From: Akkermansiaceae bacterium
GTDB taxonomy: Bacteria > Verrucomicrobiota > Verrucomicrobiia > Verrucomicrobiales > Akkermansiaceae
Assembly: GCA_017857425.1 (NCBI GenBank)
Contig: JAFMDE010000005.1
Span: 1-33,587, forward strand
Length of the DNA: 33,587 nucleotides
Direction: 5' to 3'
Positions 11,045 through 19,457 of the stretch are shown here, piece after piece (position 1 is the stretch's first letter; each line of letters opens with the position of its first letter). Position numbers and translations under genes: made by a program. The notes under the pieces are model-generated. The model worked only from the letters and a program-made list of their open reading frames with translations. It ran no database searches and was not told the DNA's origin.

Positions 11045-11851
11045 ATGGCCAAGAAAATAAGAATACCGATCAAGAGCGCAGCTGACATCAAGAGGATGCG
11101 TGTCGCCTGTGAGACTGCCAGTGAGATTCTTCAGCTTTGTGCGAAGGCGGTGCAACCCGGTAAGACAACGGCGGAGATCGATGCTTATGCAGCAGAGCTG
11201 ATGAGGGAGCGTGACTGCAAAAGCGCTTTTCTCGGCTACCGTGGTTTTCCCGGTCAAATTTGTATTTCTCGCAATGAGGAGGTGGTTCATGGCATTGGCT
11301 CAGATACAGTCATTAAGCCAGGTGATATTCTTAAAATTGATGTTGGTATTACCAAGGGGGGATGGATTGGAGACAATGCAACAACGGTTCCGGCTGGCGA
11401 GATTGACCTAGAAACCAAGCGGCTGATGTGTGCCACTGAGCAGTCTCTTTACGATGCGATTGATCAAGCGCGGCCGGGTAACTTGCTCGCTGACGTTTGC
11501 GGAGCTGTCGAGGCTCACGTAAAGCCTCATGGCTTCACGGTGGTAAGAGAATTTGTCGGTCATGGTGTTGGGCGTAATCTGCATGAGGAGCCACAAGTCC
11601 CCAACTATCGACCATCGGGAAGATCTCCCAAGCTGCGTCCTGGTATGGTCTTGGCTATTGAGCCGATGGTGAACGCGGGGGTGGCAGGGGTTACCATTCT
11701 TAGCGATGGCTGGACAGTCATCACCAATGACCGCAAGAACTCATCCCACTTTGAGCACACCGTATTGGTGACCAGTGGTAAGCCCGATATCATGACAGCA
11801 CGTCCTCGTGAAGCTACCGAGGAATTGTTGGGCATTAACATGCAAGATTAA
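11045..11851 (+). CDS. map: Methionine aminopeptidase type I
   Basis: Removes the N-terminal Met from new proteins. 268 residues. The five metal ligands of the pita-bread fold are in place: Asp in KIDVGI, Asp in GDNATT, His in FVGHGVGRNLHEEP, Glu in LAIEPMV and Glu in SHFEHTVLV. The His-containing substrate loop reads EVVHGI. The N-terminus is short (KKIRIPIKSAADIKRMRVAC), with no SEC-C zinc extension, so it is type Ia-like. The stop codon shares one base with the start of the following SDR gene, so the two are translationally coupled. No Shine-Dalgarno sequence before the ATG (CCAAATAAGCT). Confidence 0.96.
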   Translation: MAKKIRIPIKSAADIKRMRVACETASEILQLCAKAVQPGKTTAEIDAYAAELMRERDCKSAFLGYRGFPGQICISRNEEVVHGIGSDTVIKPGDILKIDVGITKGGWIGDNATTVPAGEIDLETKRLMCATEQSLYDAIDQARPGNLLADVCGAVEAHVKPHGFTVVREFVGHGVGRNLHEEPQVPNYRPSGRSPKLRPGMVLAIEPMVNAGVAGVTILSDGWTVITNDRKNSSHFEHTVLVTSGKPDIMTARPREATEELLGINMQD

Positions 11852-12663
11852 TGGCAAGGGTGCTCATTGCTGGTTATGGATTTTTGGGGCGTGCTCTCGA
11901 AAGCAAGTTTGAAGCTGGCGGTTGGCAGGTGAGCAAGCTGAACCGAAGTGGTACTGACGGAGCCATTGCCTGTGACCTTTCATCAGCAGATGACGTAGCG
12001 GCTTTGCCCGATGGCTATGACCTGATCATTCACTGCGCTGCTTCAGGTGGTGGCGGGGAAGAGTCTTATCGAAAGGTTTATCTTGAAGGCTGCCGTAGCC
12101 TATTGAGGCGATATCCCAATACACGTTTTATCTTCACCTCAAGCACGTCGGTCTATCCTCAGGAAGATCATTCCATAGTAAGCGAGGCCAGCGAGGCGAA
12201 CCCTACTAGCCCAACGGCTCAAGTTCTCAGGGAAACTGAGCAATTGGTGCTTCAGGCAGGGGGGGTGGTAGCCCGCTTATCGGGACTTTATGGTCCCGGT
12301 AGATGTCACGTCTTGAAGAGTGTCTTGTCCGGTGAAGCCAAGATCGATGGTCGCGGTGAGCGAATCATGAATTTTGTCCACCGCGATGATGTAGCTGATG
12401 CCATGATACTACTGGCCACCATGGAATCATTCCCCAGTGGTGAGATCTACAATGTTACAGCAGAACCTGTAAGTCAGTTTGATTGCTTCATGGCTCTGTC
12501 AGAACACTTTGGTGTGCCAATGCCCGGACAGCGGCAAGGGAAGGTGAAGCGTAAGCGTGGCAATAGCAGTAAACGTGTTTCCAACTCCAAGCTCAAGAGC
12601 TTGGGCTGGCAGCCAACATACGAAGATTTTCTATCCTTAGCTTTAGCGTGCCAAACAGGCTAG
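11851..12663 (+). CDS. Atypical SDR / NAD-dependent epimerase-like protein
   Basis: 270 residues with an N-terminal Rossmann motif VLIAGYGFLGRALESKF, an acidic residue near the end of the second half (CDLSSADD), and the SDR strand FIFTSSTSVYPQ. The usual catalytic Tyr-x-x-x-Lys is missing: the corresponding helix reads SPTAQVLRETEQL. This matches the atypical SDR_a5/YeeZ-like group, whose members lack the active-site Tyr. GLYGPGR and FVHRDDVADAMILL are typical downstream elements. The C-terminal tail is Lys/Arg-rich (KVKRKRGNSSKRVS). ATG overlaps the map stop (TAATG). Function and substrate unknown. Confidence 0.88.
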   Translation: MARVLIAGYGFLGRALESKFEAGGWQVSKLNRSGTDGAIACDLSSADDVAALPDGYDLIIHCAASGGGGEESYRKVYLEGCRSLLRRYPNTRFIFTSSTSVYPQEDHSIVSEASEANPTSPTAQVLRETEQLVLQAGGVVARLSGLYGPGRCHVLKSVLSGEAKIDGRGERIMNFVHRDDVADAMILLATMESFPSGEIYNVTAEPVSQFDCFMALSEHFGVPMPGQRQGKVKRKRGNSSKRVSNSKLKSLGWQPTYEDFLSLALACQTG

Positions 12664-12670
12664 TTACAGC

Positions 12671-13357
12671 TTAGTTATAAGTCGGCTTACTGTGGCGATG
12701 GAAATAGCCATCGCTAAGCATCATCGATGTTGGGTAGTTGGGCAGTGGTCCAGCATCTGGCGGGCGGGGCACATTTTTGCCTAAGCTTGCATCTTCAGGC
12801 AGCGAGTGAGCAATATAGACGGGAGTGCCATTTTTGACCAAGTTAAAGAATTTAGGTGAAAGGTTCTCATGCATGCGGATGCAGCCATGGGTGCATGGTC
12901 GGTGTTTCATCCAGCCGGTATGGAAGCCGTAGTGGGTTTTGAACTCACACCAGTAGGGCATCGGGGTGCCCTTAAAACTCCAGCCTGAGGGCTTGCTGCG
13001 CAGGTAGCATCGGCGCACTTTATTGCCCTGGTAGGCATAGCCGTGGCTGTTGGCGCGATGTTTTTGAACCTTTCGGAAAATACGGAAATGCCCTTTGGGC
13101 GTTGGGGTTGATGCAGTGCCGACCGAGACCGGCATGACAAGTAGCGCTTTGGATCCCTCCATGACGTAAACCATCTGGTGGCTGGTTGATACCTTGACCC
13201 TGACCTTGGATTGATTGCTGGGAAGGCTAGCTGGGCGGTTGTATGACTGATAAGCCGAGAGGCTGCTGCCACTCATAGAGGGTCCGGTGCCACAAGAGCT
13301 CAAGCCTAAGCAGGCGATGCCCGTGGTAAGTAAGGTTAAAAGAAGATTCTGTTTCAT
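12671..13357 (-). CDS. L,D-transpeptidase (YkuD) lipoprotein
   Basis: 228 residues from the ATG at 13357 (MKQNLLLTLL), chosen because it gives a clean lipoprotein signal: basic start, hydrophobic core, lipobox LSSC. The frame is open to 13381, which adds only MRGILLVV. The mature part has the YkuD fold with SVGTASTPTPKGHFRI and the catalytic HxxP...SHGC-type motif as RPCTHGCIRM, where the Cys is the nucleophile; an upstream His (HYGFHTGW) is also present. Such enzymes form 3-3 peptidoglycan cross-links or attach proteins to peptidoglycan in the periplasm. It converges on the map-SDR pair with only 7 bases between stops, and no terminator is visible there. Lipid anchoring is inferred from the signal. 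Confidence 0.92.
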   Translation of the reverse strand: MKQNLLLTLLTTGIACLGLSSCGTGPSMSGSSLSAYQSYNRPASLPSNQSKVRVKVSTSHQMVYVMEGSKALLVMPVSVGTASTPTPKGHFRIFRKVQKHRANSHGYAYQGNKVRRCYLRSKPSGWSFKGTPMPYWCEFKTHYGFHTGWMKHRPCTHGCIRMHENLSPKFFNLVKNGTPVYIAHSLPEDASLGKNVPRPPDAGPLPNYPTSMMLSDGYFHRHSKPTYN

Positions 13358-13486
13358 AACTACCAGCAAGATGCCCCTCATTTATCATGCCGACAAGTAG
13401 GAAAAGTGCATCGATAGGGGAAGAATACTATCAGGCTGGCGCTTGAAGCTTGCAATTTCACTCAAAAAACCGCATCAAACCGCGTC

Positions 13487-15184
13487 ATGAAGAGCGAAAG
13501 CATCCACAAATACCGTGCATTTCCAGCGGTGGACCTGCCTGACAGAAAATGGCCTGATCAGACCATTACCAGTGCCCCTGTCTGGGCGAGTGTGGACTTA
13601 CGTGATGGCAATCAAGCTCTGCCGGTGCCGATGTCGATTGAGGAAAAACTCGAGTTCTTTCAGCTCCTCTGCCGCATAGGTTTTAAGCAAATTGAAATTG
13701 GTTTTCCCTCTGCCGCTGACACCGAGTTCAACTTTTGCCGTCACTTAATAGAGAATGACTTGATCCCCGATGATGTGACCATTCAGCTTTTGGTGCAGAC
13801 TCGAGAGCACCTGATCCGCAGATCATTTGAGGCCATCAAGGGAGCCAAGCGTGTTATTGTGCATATTTATAATTCCACCTCACCATTGCAGCGACGAGTT
13901 ACTTTTGGCAATGCCAGCCGTGAGGAAATCAAGCAGCTTGCTGTGGATGGCGCGAAGCTTGTCAAAGAATTAGCCCCGTTGATTCCAGAGACGGAAATCA
14001 TGCTGCAGTATTCTCCGGAGTCATTTTCTGATACCGAACTAGATTTTGCCTTGGAGTGCTGTAATGCCGTGATCGATGTCTGGCAGCCTAGCCCAGAGCA
14101 CAAGATGATTATCAACCTGCCCGATACGGTGCAGTGGACTACACCTAACATACATGCAGATATGATTGAGTGGATGGGCCGAAACCTTAAGCGCAGGGAC
14201 TCGGTTCTTGTTTCTCTGCATACCCATAACGACCGTGGCACCGGAACTGCAGCCACAGAGCTCGGCTTGATGGCTGGCGCAGATCGTGTTGAAGGCACGC
14301 TCTTCGGCAATGGCGAACGCACTGGCAATCTTGATATTGCCAACGTGGCACTCAACATGAACAGCCATGGTATTGAGACGGGGCTTGATTTTTCTGATCT
14401 GCCAGAGATCCGTGCCGTATACGAGCGGGTTACGCGCATGAGTATTCCTGAACGTTATCCATACGCAGGGGAACTGGTTTTCACTGCATTCTCTGGATCC
14501 CATCAGGATGCTATTAAAAAGGGCTTGGATCTCCGTAAGAAGGAGCTTGAAGAGGATGCTGATACACCCTGGGCGGTCCCTTACCTGACGATTGATCCTC
14601 AAGATATCGGCCGTTCCTACGAGGCGATTATCCGTATTAACTCCCAGTCCGGCAAAGGAGGCGTGGCCTATGTGCTAGATCGTGAGCACGGCTTTGATTT
14701 ACCCAAAACAATGCATCCGACGGTCGGCATGTTAGTGTATGCATTGGCTGATGAGTTGGGGCGTGAGCTAACACCAGATGAGATTCGCGAGGTGTTTTTC
14801 GATAAGTTTGTCAATCTAGATGAGCCCTTGGCCTTGCGTGACTATGAGCTAGATCATCATGCTGGCAATAAAGGAGAGGTGGCATGCCATGCTGATATTT
14901 CAATCAATGGGGAACTCAAAAAAATCAGCGGTTTAGGTAATGGTCCGATCAACGCATTTGTGCATGCGCTTGAACAAGTGGATTTGAAAACTTTCACGCT
15001 CACTGATTACAGGTCTCATGCGGTTCGCGGTGGATCTGATGCTGATTCCGCGGCATACATTCAGCTGAAGAGTCTGGATGATCAAACCTTAGTGTGGGGC
15101 TGTGGTGTCGACCCATCTATCGAAATGGCTGGCCTCAAGGCGCTGGTTTCTGCAGCTAACCTATTGGCTGCTGCTAAGAGTTAA
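13487..15184 (+). CDS. leuA: 2-isopropylmalate synthase, LeuA type 2
   Basis: First committed step of leucine synthesis: condenses acetyl-CoA and 2-oxoisovalerate. 565 residues with the N-terminal region KYRAFPAVDLPDRKWPD of the long (actinobacterial/yeast-like, LeuA2) form. The TIM barrel shows SVDLRDGNQAL (metal Asp and catalytic Arg), the metal-binding pair in SLHTHNDRGTGTA, and GTLFGNGERTGNLDIAN. The C-terminal leucine-sensing dimerisation domain follows (from about residue 430, with YRSHAVRGGSDADSAAYI), so feedback inhibition by leucine is expected. It is divergent from the L,D-transpeptidase gene with 129 bases between starts. No leucine-rich attenuator peptide was found in that gap. 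Confidence 0.96.
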   Translation: MKSESIHKYRAFPAVDLPDRKWPDQTITSAPVWASVDLRDGNQALPVPMSIEEKLEFFQLLCRIGFKQIEIGFPSAADTEFNFCRHLIENDLIPDDVTIQLLVQTREHLIRRSFEAIKGAKRVIVHIYNSTSPLQRRVTFGNASREEIKQLAVDGAKLVKELAPLIPETEIMLQYSPESFSDTELDFALECCNAVIDVWQPSPEHKMIINLPDTVQWTTPNIHADMIEWMGRNLKRRDSVLVSLHTHNDRGTGTAATELGLMAGADRVEGTLFGNGERTGNLDIANVALNMNSHGIETGLDFSDLPEIRAVYERVTRMSIPERYPYAGELVFTAFSGSHQDAIKKGLDLRKKELEEDADTPWAVPYLTIDPQDIGRSYEAIIRINSQSGKGGVAYVLDREHGFDLPKTMHPTVGMLVYALADELGRELTPDEIREVFFDKFVNLDEPLALRDYELDHHAGNKGEVACHADISINGELKKISGLGNGPINAFVHALEQVDLKTFTLTDYRSHAVRGGSDADSAAYIQLKSLDDQTLVWGCGVDPSIEMAGLKALVSAANLLAAAKS

Positions 15185-15201
15185 TCTAAGTCACTAAGTT
15201 C

Positions 15202-15918
15202 ATGTTACGTTTTACTTTATTTGGCATTCCTATCGTCGTTGAGCCATGGTTTTGGCTAACGATGGCTTTCCTTGGTGGTGGGCTTAACGCCTTGCAGAGA
15301 AATTACCCTGGAGATTACTTGGGGGTGGTTCTTTTCATGATGGCTGGTTTTGTTTCCGTGCTAGTGCATGAGCTGGGACATGCCCTCACTGGGTCGAAAC
15401 GTGGAGGCGGCCAGGTATGGATCAGGCTTTGGGCATTGGGTGGTCTTGCCTACCAGCAAGGGGGCCGCTTAGATCGAAAAAACCGCTGCTTGATGATACT
15501 AGCAGGCCCAGGTGCGGGTCTCTTACTTGCGGTTGTCAGCATTGCCTGTCTGTTTGTTATTTTTCCGGCGCCAGAGGCTTTGCTGAGATTGCAGTATTAC
15601 CTCAAATACACGAATATCTTCCATCAGGATATGGTGAGCATTTTTCCTGACAATCGACCGATCTACGGATTTTTGAATTCATTGATTTGGGTCAACGTTT
15701 GGTGGTCTCTGTTAAACCTCATCCCGATTTTCCCACTAGACGGCGGCCAGTTTATGGAACAGATCATCAAATCCCGCAAAAAAATGCACCAGATTGGCAT
15801 GATCGCGGGCGCTGGGTGCATGCTTTTACTGCTGTCCATGGGCTCTATCTTTGGATTGGTGATCTTCGGTTTTTTGACCTATCAGAACTACCAATCATAC
15901 AGGCAGGCGAGTTCCTAG
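15202..15918 (+). CDS. Site-2-protease-like M50 membrane metalloprotease
   Basis: 238 residues, mostly hydrophobic with about six membrane segments. The intramembrane zinc site is complete: HELGH in VSVLVHELGHALTGSK (about residues 52-62), and the second ligand Asp in IFPLDGGQFMEQ near residue 180. No PDZ domain or CBS domain is present, so it belongs to the minimal S2P-like group (like SpoIVFB or rhomboid-sized family members). Substrates cannot be predicted. It follows leuA by 17 bases and is probably in the same transcript, which I take as positional rather than functional. Confidence 0.9.
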   Translation: MLRFTLFGIPIVVEPWFWLTMAFLGGGLNALQRNYPGDYLGVVLFMMAGFVSVLVHELGHALTGSKRGGGQVWIRLWALGGLAYQQGGRLDRKNRCLMILAGPGAGLLLAVVSIACLFVIFPAPEALLRLQYYLKYTNIFHQDMVSIFPDNRPIYGFLNSLIWVNVWWSLLNLIPIFPLDGGQFMEQIIKSRKKMHQIGMIAGAGCMLLLLSMGSIFGLVIFGFLTYQNYQSYRQASS

Positions 15919-15983
15919 CGCTAGGCTACTTGCTGCATGAGGATAGTCCTTGGAAAATGATCTGAGTTACTTATTCTTAATCA

Positions 15984-16511
15984 ATGGAAACATTCATGCT
16001 GATCATCTCGGAGCCCTTTACTTGGGGACTTGTTGTCGGGTTATTTTTACTCGTCATGGTCTGGAGGCTGATGCGCAAGGACATCAGCATGCTGCGCAGC
16101 GAAAAGAAGCGTTTGCAGGAGGAAAACAAAGAGCTTCAGGGGCATCTTAACACCCAGCTTAAAATCAATGCCAAGGGCAATGATCAGCTTGAGGCTGATC
16201 TCATCGAGCTACGTGAGCAGAATGAGAATTTGAGGTCTAATCTCAACGTGGCCAAGCAGAAGCCTGGGCGTGCGGAATTACGTCACCTTCAGATGATGGA
16301 GAATGCGGTCAGTGTGATGAGAGAGCAGGCGCCTGGTTTTGCTCCCGCATGGGAAAAGGCAATGCGTGATGCCGAAGCCGCTGAACTAGCTGCTGAGGGG
16401 GGCTTGAAGAAGCTGATCCGCAAGGTGCTCCCCACCAGCAAATCGGCACCAGCTATTTCCACTCAGGAGCAAACCACTCCTGCTGAGGACGGCAGACAAA
16501 CAGAGGATTGA
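15984..16511 (+). CDS. Membrane-anchored coiled-coil protein
   Basis: 175 residues, not recognised. One membrane helix at residues 8-28 (TWGLVVGLFLLVMVWRLM) is followed by a long charged heptad region, MLRSEKKRLQEENKELQGHL through EADLIELREQNENLRSNL, predicted to be a coiled coil, then a helical segment WEKAMRDAEAAELAAEGG and a Ser/Thr/Gln-rich disordered tail. Architecture is like cell-division or envelope scaffold proteins, but that is only resemblance. It lies 65 bases after the M50 protease gene and 130 bases before argG. Confidence 0.78.
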   Translation: METFMLIISEPFTWGLVVGLFLLVMVWRLMRKDISMLRSEKKRLQEENKELQGHLNTQLKINAKGNDQLEADLIELREQNENLRSNLNVAKQKPGRAELRHLQMMENAVSVMREQAPGFAPAWEKAMRDAEAAELAAEGGLKKLIRKVLPTSKSAPAISTQEQTTPAEDGRQTED

Positions 16512-16641
16512 GAGAGCACGTTAAAGATCTGTCATCGCTGGACTATCTTGACTCTTGTCTCTTAGGGCTGAATATGCTTTTCTCCGCGCATCTCACGGTA
16601 TGTAGGGCCGGGATAGATTTTACCAATAACGCAATATCACT

Positions 16642-17925
16642 ATGAAAATCGTCGTCGCATATTCAGGAGGTTTAGATACCTCAGTTCTCCTTCTTTGGCT
16701 TAAGGAAAAGTATAATGCTGAAATCATCGCTTACTGTGCTGATGTTGGCCAGGGAGAGGAGCTTGATGGGCTCGAGGAAAAGGCGCTGAGCACGGGTGCT
16801 AGTAAGTGTTACATCGGAGACCTGAAAGAGGAATTTGCCGCTGATTATATTTATCCTATGTTTCAAGCTAATGCCCTTTATGAAGGTCGTTATCTGCTGG
16901 GAACCTCAATTGCTCGCCCATGTATTTCGAAAGGAATGGTAGATGTGGCTATCAAGGAGGGTGCAGATGCCATTGCTCACGGAGCAACGGGTAAAGGCAA
17001 TGATCAGGTGAGATTCGAACTTTCCGTCGCTGCCCTCGCACCAGATATTAAGATGATTGCTCCATGGCGTGATGCTGAGTTCCGTGCCCAGTTCCCCGGT
17101 CGCTCAGAGATGATCGCCTACTGTGAAGAGCATGGGATTGATGTCACTGCATCGAAGAAGAAGCCATACTCGATGGATCGTAATTTACTGCATATTTCTT
17201 TTGAAGCAGGAGCGCTTGAGGACACTTGGTATGATGCTACTGGTGAAGCCGATCGTGATATGTATGTGCTCTCTGTCTCTCCTGAGGAAGCTCCAGATAC
17301 TCCCGAGTATGTTGAGTTTTTGTTTGAGAAGGGTAATATTATAGGTCTCAAGTATGATGGGTTGGCTCAGATCATTGAGGACTTGGGTGACTTCAAGGTA
17401 GAGGGCGACAAGGACGGCTATACCTTACTCAGCCCCTATGGTGTCATGCGGGTGTTGAATTTCCTGGGTGGCAAACATGGCATAGGCCGTATCGATATTG
17501 TCGAAAACCGTTTTGTCGGCATGAAATCACGCGGTGTTTACGAGACTCCTGGAGGCACCATCATTCTTGCGGCGCACCGAGACCTGGAGACATTAACTGT
17601 GGATCGTGAGGCACAGTATGTGCGTGATAGCTTGATCACCAAATACTCGCAATTGGTCTACAACGGATTTTGGTTTGCTCCTGAGCGAGATGCAATTCAG
17701 GCCCTAGTTACCGAGACACAAAAGACGGTGTGCGGTGAGGTGAGACTCAAGCTTTACAAAGGAAATTGCCTGCAAGCAGGACGCCGCTCGCCACTTACAC
17801 TTTACTCGGAGGATGTTGCTACCATGGAAGGTGGCGCCGAGGAGGCATATAATCAGGATGATGCCACAGGTTTCATTGCCCTCAACGCTCTTCGTCTCAA
17901 GGCCTCAGCTCGTCAAGGCGAGTAA
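16642..17925 (+). CDS. argG: Argininosuccinate synthase
   Basis: ATP-dependent ligation of citrulline and aspartate in arginine synthesis. 427 residues. The PP-loop [15 protein letters not shown] starts at residue 7, followed by the aspartate/citrulline-binding region [31 protein letters not shown], and the C-terminal IENR-type strand [20 protein letters not shown]. All expected motifs are present. A possible promoter upstream is TTGACT (16548-16553), 19 bases, TATGCT (16573-16578); the spacing is long, so this is weak. No Shine-Dalgarno sequence (leader CGCAATATCACT). No other arg gene is in the window. Confidence 0.97.
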   Translation: MKIVVAYSGGLDTSVLLLWLKEKYNAEIIAYCADVGQGEELDGLEEKALSTGASKCYIGDLKEEFAADYIYPMFQANALYEGRYLLGTSIARPCISKGMVDVAIKEGADAIAHGATGKGNDQVRFELSVAALAPDIKMIAPWRDAEFRAQFPGRSEMIAYCEEHGIDVTASKKKPYSMDRNLLHISFEAGALEDTWYDATGEADRDMYVLSVSPEEAPDTPEYVEFLFEKGNIIGLKYDGLAQIIEDLGDFKVEGDKDGYTLLSPYGVMRVLNFLGGKHGIGRIDIVENRFVGMKSRGVYETPGGTIILAAHRDLETLTVDREAQYVRDSLITKYSQLVYNGFWFAPERDAIQALVTETQKTVCGEVRLKLYKGNCLQAGRRSPLTLYSEDVATMEGGAEEAYNQDDATGFIALNALRLKASARQGE

Positions 17926-17971
17926 TAGAAAGCTGGTCTCTTGTCAGATGACTGCTAAATAATCAATCACC

Positions 17972-18349
17972 ATGGACGAAGCAGTCATTTATACCATTCT
18001 CGGTGAAGCCGGATTCACCAAGATGGTGGCCGCTTTTTACCGAAGAATTAAACAAGATCCTTTGATCGGCCCGATGTATCCTGAAGAGGACCTCGCAGGG
18101 GCGGAAGAACGTTTGCGTGACTTCTTGTTATTTCGTTTTGGCAATGATCCACGCTATCAAGCTAAACGTGGCCATCCACGCTTGAGGATGCGGCACGCTC
18201 CCTTCTCCATTGGTGAAGCCGAGGCTGTGCGCTGGCTGGAACTTATGGACGAGGCGATGGATGAAACCAATGTTCCAGCGTCCATCAAGCTTGAGCTGAA
18301 TGCCTTCTTTACGATGGTTGCGCATAACATGCGCAACCGGCAGGAATAA
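17972..18349 (+). CDS. Truncated hemoglobin, group II (GlbO-like)
   Basis: 125-residue heme protein of the 2-over-2 globin fold. The group II signature RRGHPRLRMRHAPF-like segment is present as KRGHPRLRMRHAPFSIGEAE and contains the proximal His (RMRHAPF); the G8 Trp is in AVRWLELM and the B10 Tyr in AAFYRRI. The CD region reads FLLFRFGNDPRY, so the Tyr-Trp pair usual in group II proteins at this place is changed. Proposed roles for the family are oxygen, NO or peroxide chemistry; none is shown here. It lies 46 bases after argG and 25 bases before the in-frame-TGA gene, so the last two are likely co-transcribed. Confidence 0.93.
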   Translation: MDEAVIYTILGEAGFTKMVAAFYRRIKQDPLIGPMYPEEDLAGAEERLRDFLLFRFGNDPRYQAKRGHPRLRMRHAPFSIGEAEAVRWLELMDEAMDETNVPASIKLELNAFFTMVAHNMRNRQE

Positions 18350-18374
18350 AAAAGTTAAACAAACACATATAGAG

Positions 18375-18665
18375 ATGAACAGTATTTGGTTATTTGTCGG
18401 TTTTATTGGCCTCTATTTCTCCATGCAGTTATGGATTTTGCCTGCATGCGGTATTCCTACATGAATGTCGGGTAGAAATTCTCCGGGTGAGAATGAAGGC
18501 AAGGCAGCAGCAGTTACTAGCGAAGCAGTGGTAGTAGATAAGGTGAGTGAGCTAGATAAGCCGATCGACGTTGAGGCCTCAGAGACTGCTGATGTAGTTG
18601 AGAAACAGGATCAAGGAGGGCAACCCGAGGAAACTGAGCAACTTGATCCAACTAAGGGGCTTTAG
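18375..18665 (+). CDS. Candidate small membrane selenoprotein with in-frame TGA
   Basis: ATG at 18375 opens a 29-codon frame, MNSIWLFVGFIGLYFSMQ and onward, ending in LPACGIPT, then TGA at 18462-18464. The same frame continues without a stop for 66 codons (MSGRNSPGENEGKAAA and onward, a Glu/Asp-rich, probably disordered tail) to TAG at 18663-18665. Reading TGA as selenocysteine gives a 96-residue protein: one N-terminal membrane helix, a C-x4-U pair (C25, U30), then M-S-G and an acidic tail. Neither half looks like a complete gene alone. A hairpin matching bacterial SECIS rules follows the TGA. Alternatives are a Cys-to-TGA nonsense mutation, a sequencing error, or two coupled mini-genes, the second starting at the ATG just after TGA. 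No sel gene is in the window. The A-rich leader (CACATATAGAG) lacks a good Shine-Dalgarno. Confidence 0.6.
18478..18494 (+). promoter_or_regulatory. Candidate bacterial SECIS hairpin
   Basis: ATTCTC-CGGGT-GAGAAT: a perfect 6-bp stem closing a 5-base loop. The loop begins 19 bases after the TGA at 18462-18464 and has G at its second position. As I recall the published bacterial SECIS model, the loop is 3-14 bases, has a G in its first two positions, and lies 16-37 bases from the UGA; all three hold here. The stem is only moderately stable (two G-C pairs). Confidence 0.55.
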
Positions 18666-18718
18666 TTTAAAGATGTTTTTGTTTTGGTGTCATCTACAAG
18701 AGTCCAAAATTGAGGCCC

Positions 18719-18750
18719 AAAAAAGGGGCGTCCCGTTAAGGAGCCCCTGT
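18719..18750. terminator. Bidirectional terminator between convergent genes
   Basis: AGGGGC (18724-18729) pairs with GCCCCT (18743-18748), with an inner TCC/GGA extension. On the minus strand it is followed by six T (18719-18724), giving a good intrinsic terminator for hpf. On the plus strand it is followed by GTTTGTTTGG, a weaker tract that could end the hemoglobin/selenoprotein transcript. Confidence 0.82.
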
Positions 18751-18771
18751 TTGTTTGGTCGCTTAATCTAG

Positions 18772-19365
18772 TTAAGGCTCAATGATGGCATAATCTCCGT
18801 CTTGGCGGCGGTAGAGAATTTGCATCACATTGCGACGCTCGTTGTTGTATACGATGAAAGGCTTTTCTGAGAGCTCAAGTTCCATGATGGCTTCCTCCTT
18901 AAGTAAGGTGCGCAAGCGGTATGCCTCACGATGAATGATCATGGGTTCTGGATCAGCCTCCGGCTCTTCCGCTGAGGAAATTTTATCAAGGACATCGGAA
19001 GCAAAAACTTTTTCGTCAAGATGGCGAATCGTATCTTTTCTTCTGTTAGGTCGGTGCTTTCTGAGCAAGCGAGTTTTGTGCTTGCGCATACGGCGGGCTA
19101 TTTTGTCGATAGTCTCATCAATAGCAGCATACATGTCCTTGCTCTCAGTCGAGGCGTCGATGACGATGTGGTTGGCGCAGAAGAGAATGATTTCAGCATG
19201 ATGTCGGTTTTTGTGCGCATCGAGAATGGCTTTGGCCTCGATGATTTTGGGGTAATCTAGGTGTAGACCTTGGATTTTCTTGGTGGCGTAATCGCGCAGG
19301 GCATCGGTGACTTCTTCGTGACGTACGGTAATAGTAATTTGCGTATTAGCATTAGCTGATTGCAT
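18772..19365 (-). CDS. hpf: Ribosome hibernation promoting factor, long form
   Basis: 197 residues. The N-terminal domain (ITITVRHEEVTDALRDYATK, about residues 10-100) is the YfiA/HPF fold that sits in the 30S mRNA channel; a basic helix (KIARRMRKHKTRLLRKHR) follows, then a linker and the C-terminal dimerisation domain (EAIMELELSEKPFIVYNN, RRQDGDYAIIEP). The long form makes 100S ribosome dimers by itself. Unlike nearly all its neighbours it has a recognisable ribosome binding site, AAAGGA about 10 bases before the ATG. It follows lptB, the position it holds in many Gram-negatives after rpoN, but rpoN is absent here. Confidence 0.94.
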   Translation of the reverse strand: MQSANANTQITITVRHEEVTDALRDYATKKIQGLHLDYPKIIEAKAILDAHKNRHHAEIILFCANHIVIDASTESKDMYAAIDETIDKIARRMRKHKTRLLRKHRPNRRKDTIRHLDEKVFASDVLDKISSAEEPEADPEPMIIHREAYRLRTLLKEEAIMELELSEKPFIVYNNERRNVMQILYRRQDGDYAIIEP

Positions 19366-19395
19366 ATTTGTTTTTTCCTTTCTTGTTTGTGTTAT

Positions 19396-19410
19396 GCAGC
19401 ATTTAGCTGC
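19396..19410 (-). other. Small hairpin in hpf leader
   Basis: GCAGC-TAAAT-GCTGC on the minus strand, a 5-bp stem 31 bases upstream of the hpf ATG in the 92-base lptB-hpf gap. No T run follows, so it is not a terminator; it could influence hpf mRNA stability. Weak. Confidence 0.3.
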
Positions 19411-19457
19411 GAAATAAATGAGTATCTAAAATTGGACTGTGATGAGTGGTATGATGA

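Noticed and set aside
18465-18665. Independent 66-residue gene starting at the ATG right after TGA
   Set aside because: It is in the same frame as the upstream 29 codons, has no ribosome binding site of its own, and encodes only a disordered acidic segment. Readthrough of TGA explains both halves better, but this remains the main alternative.
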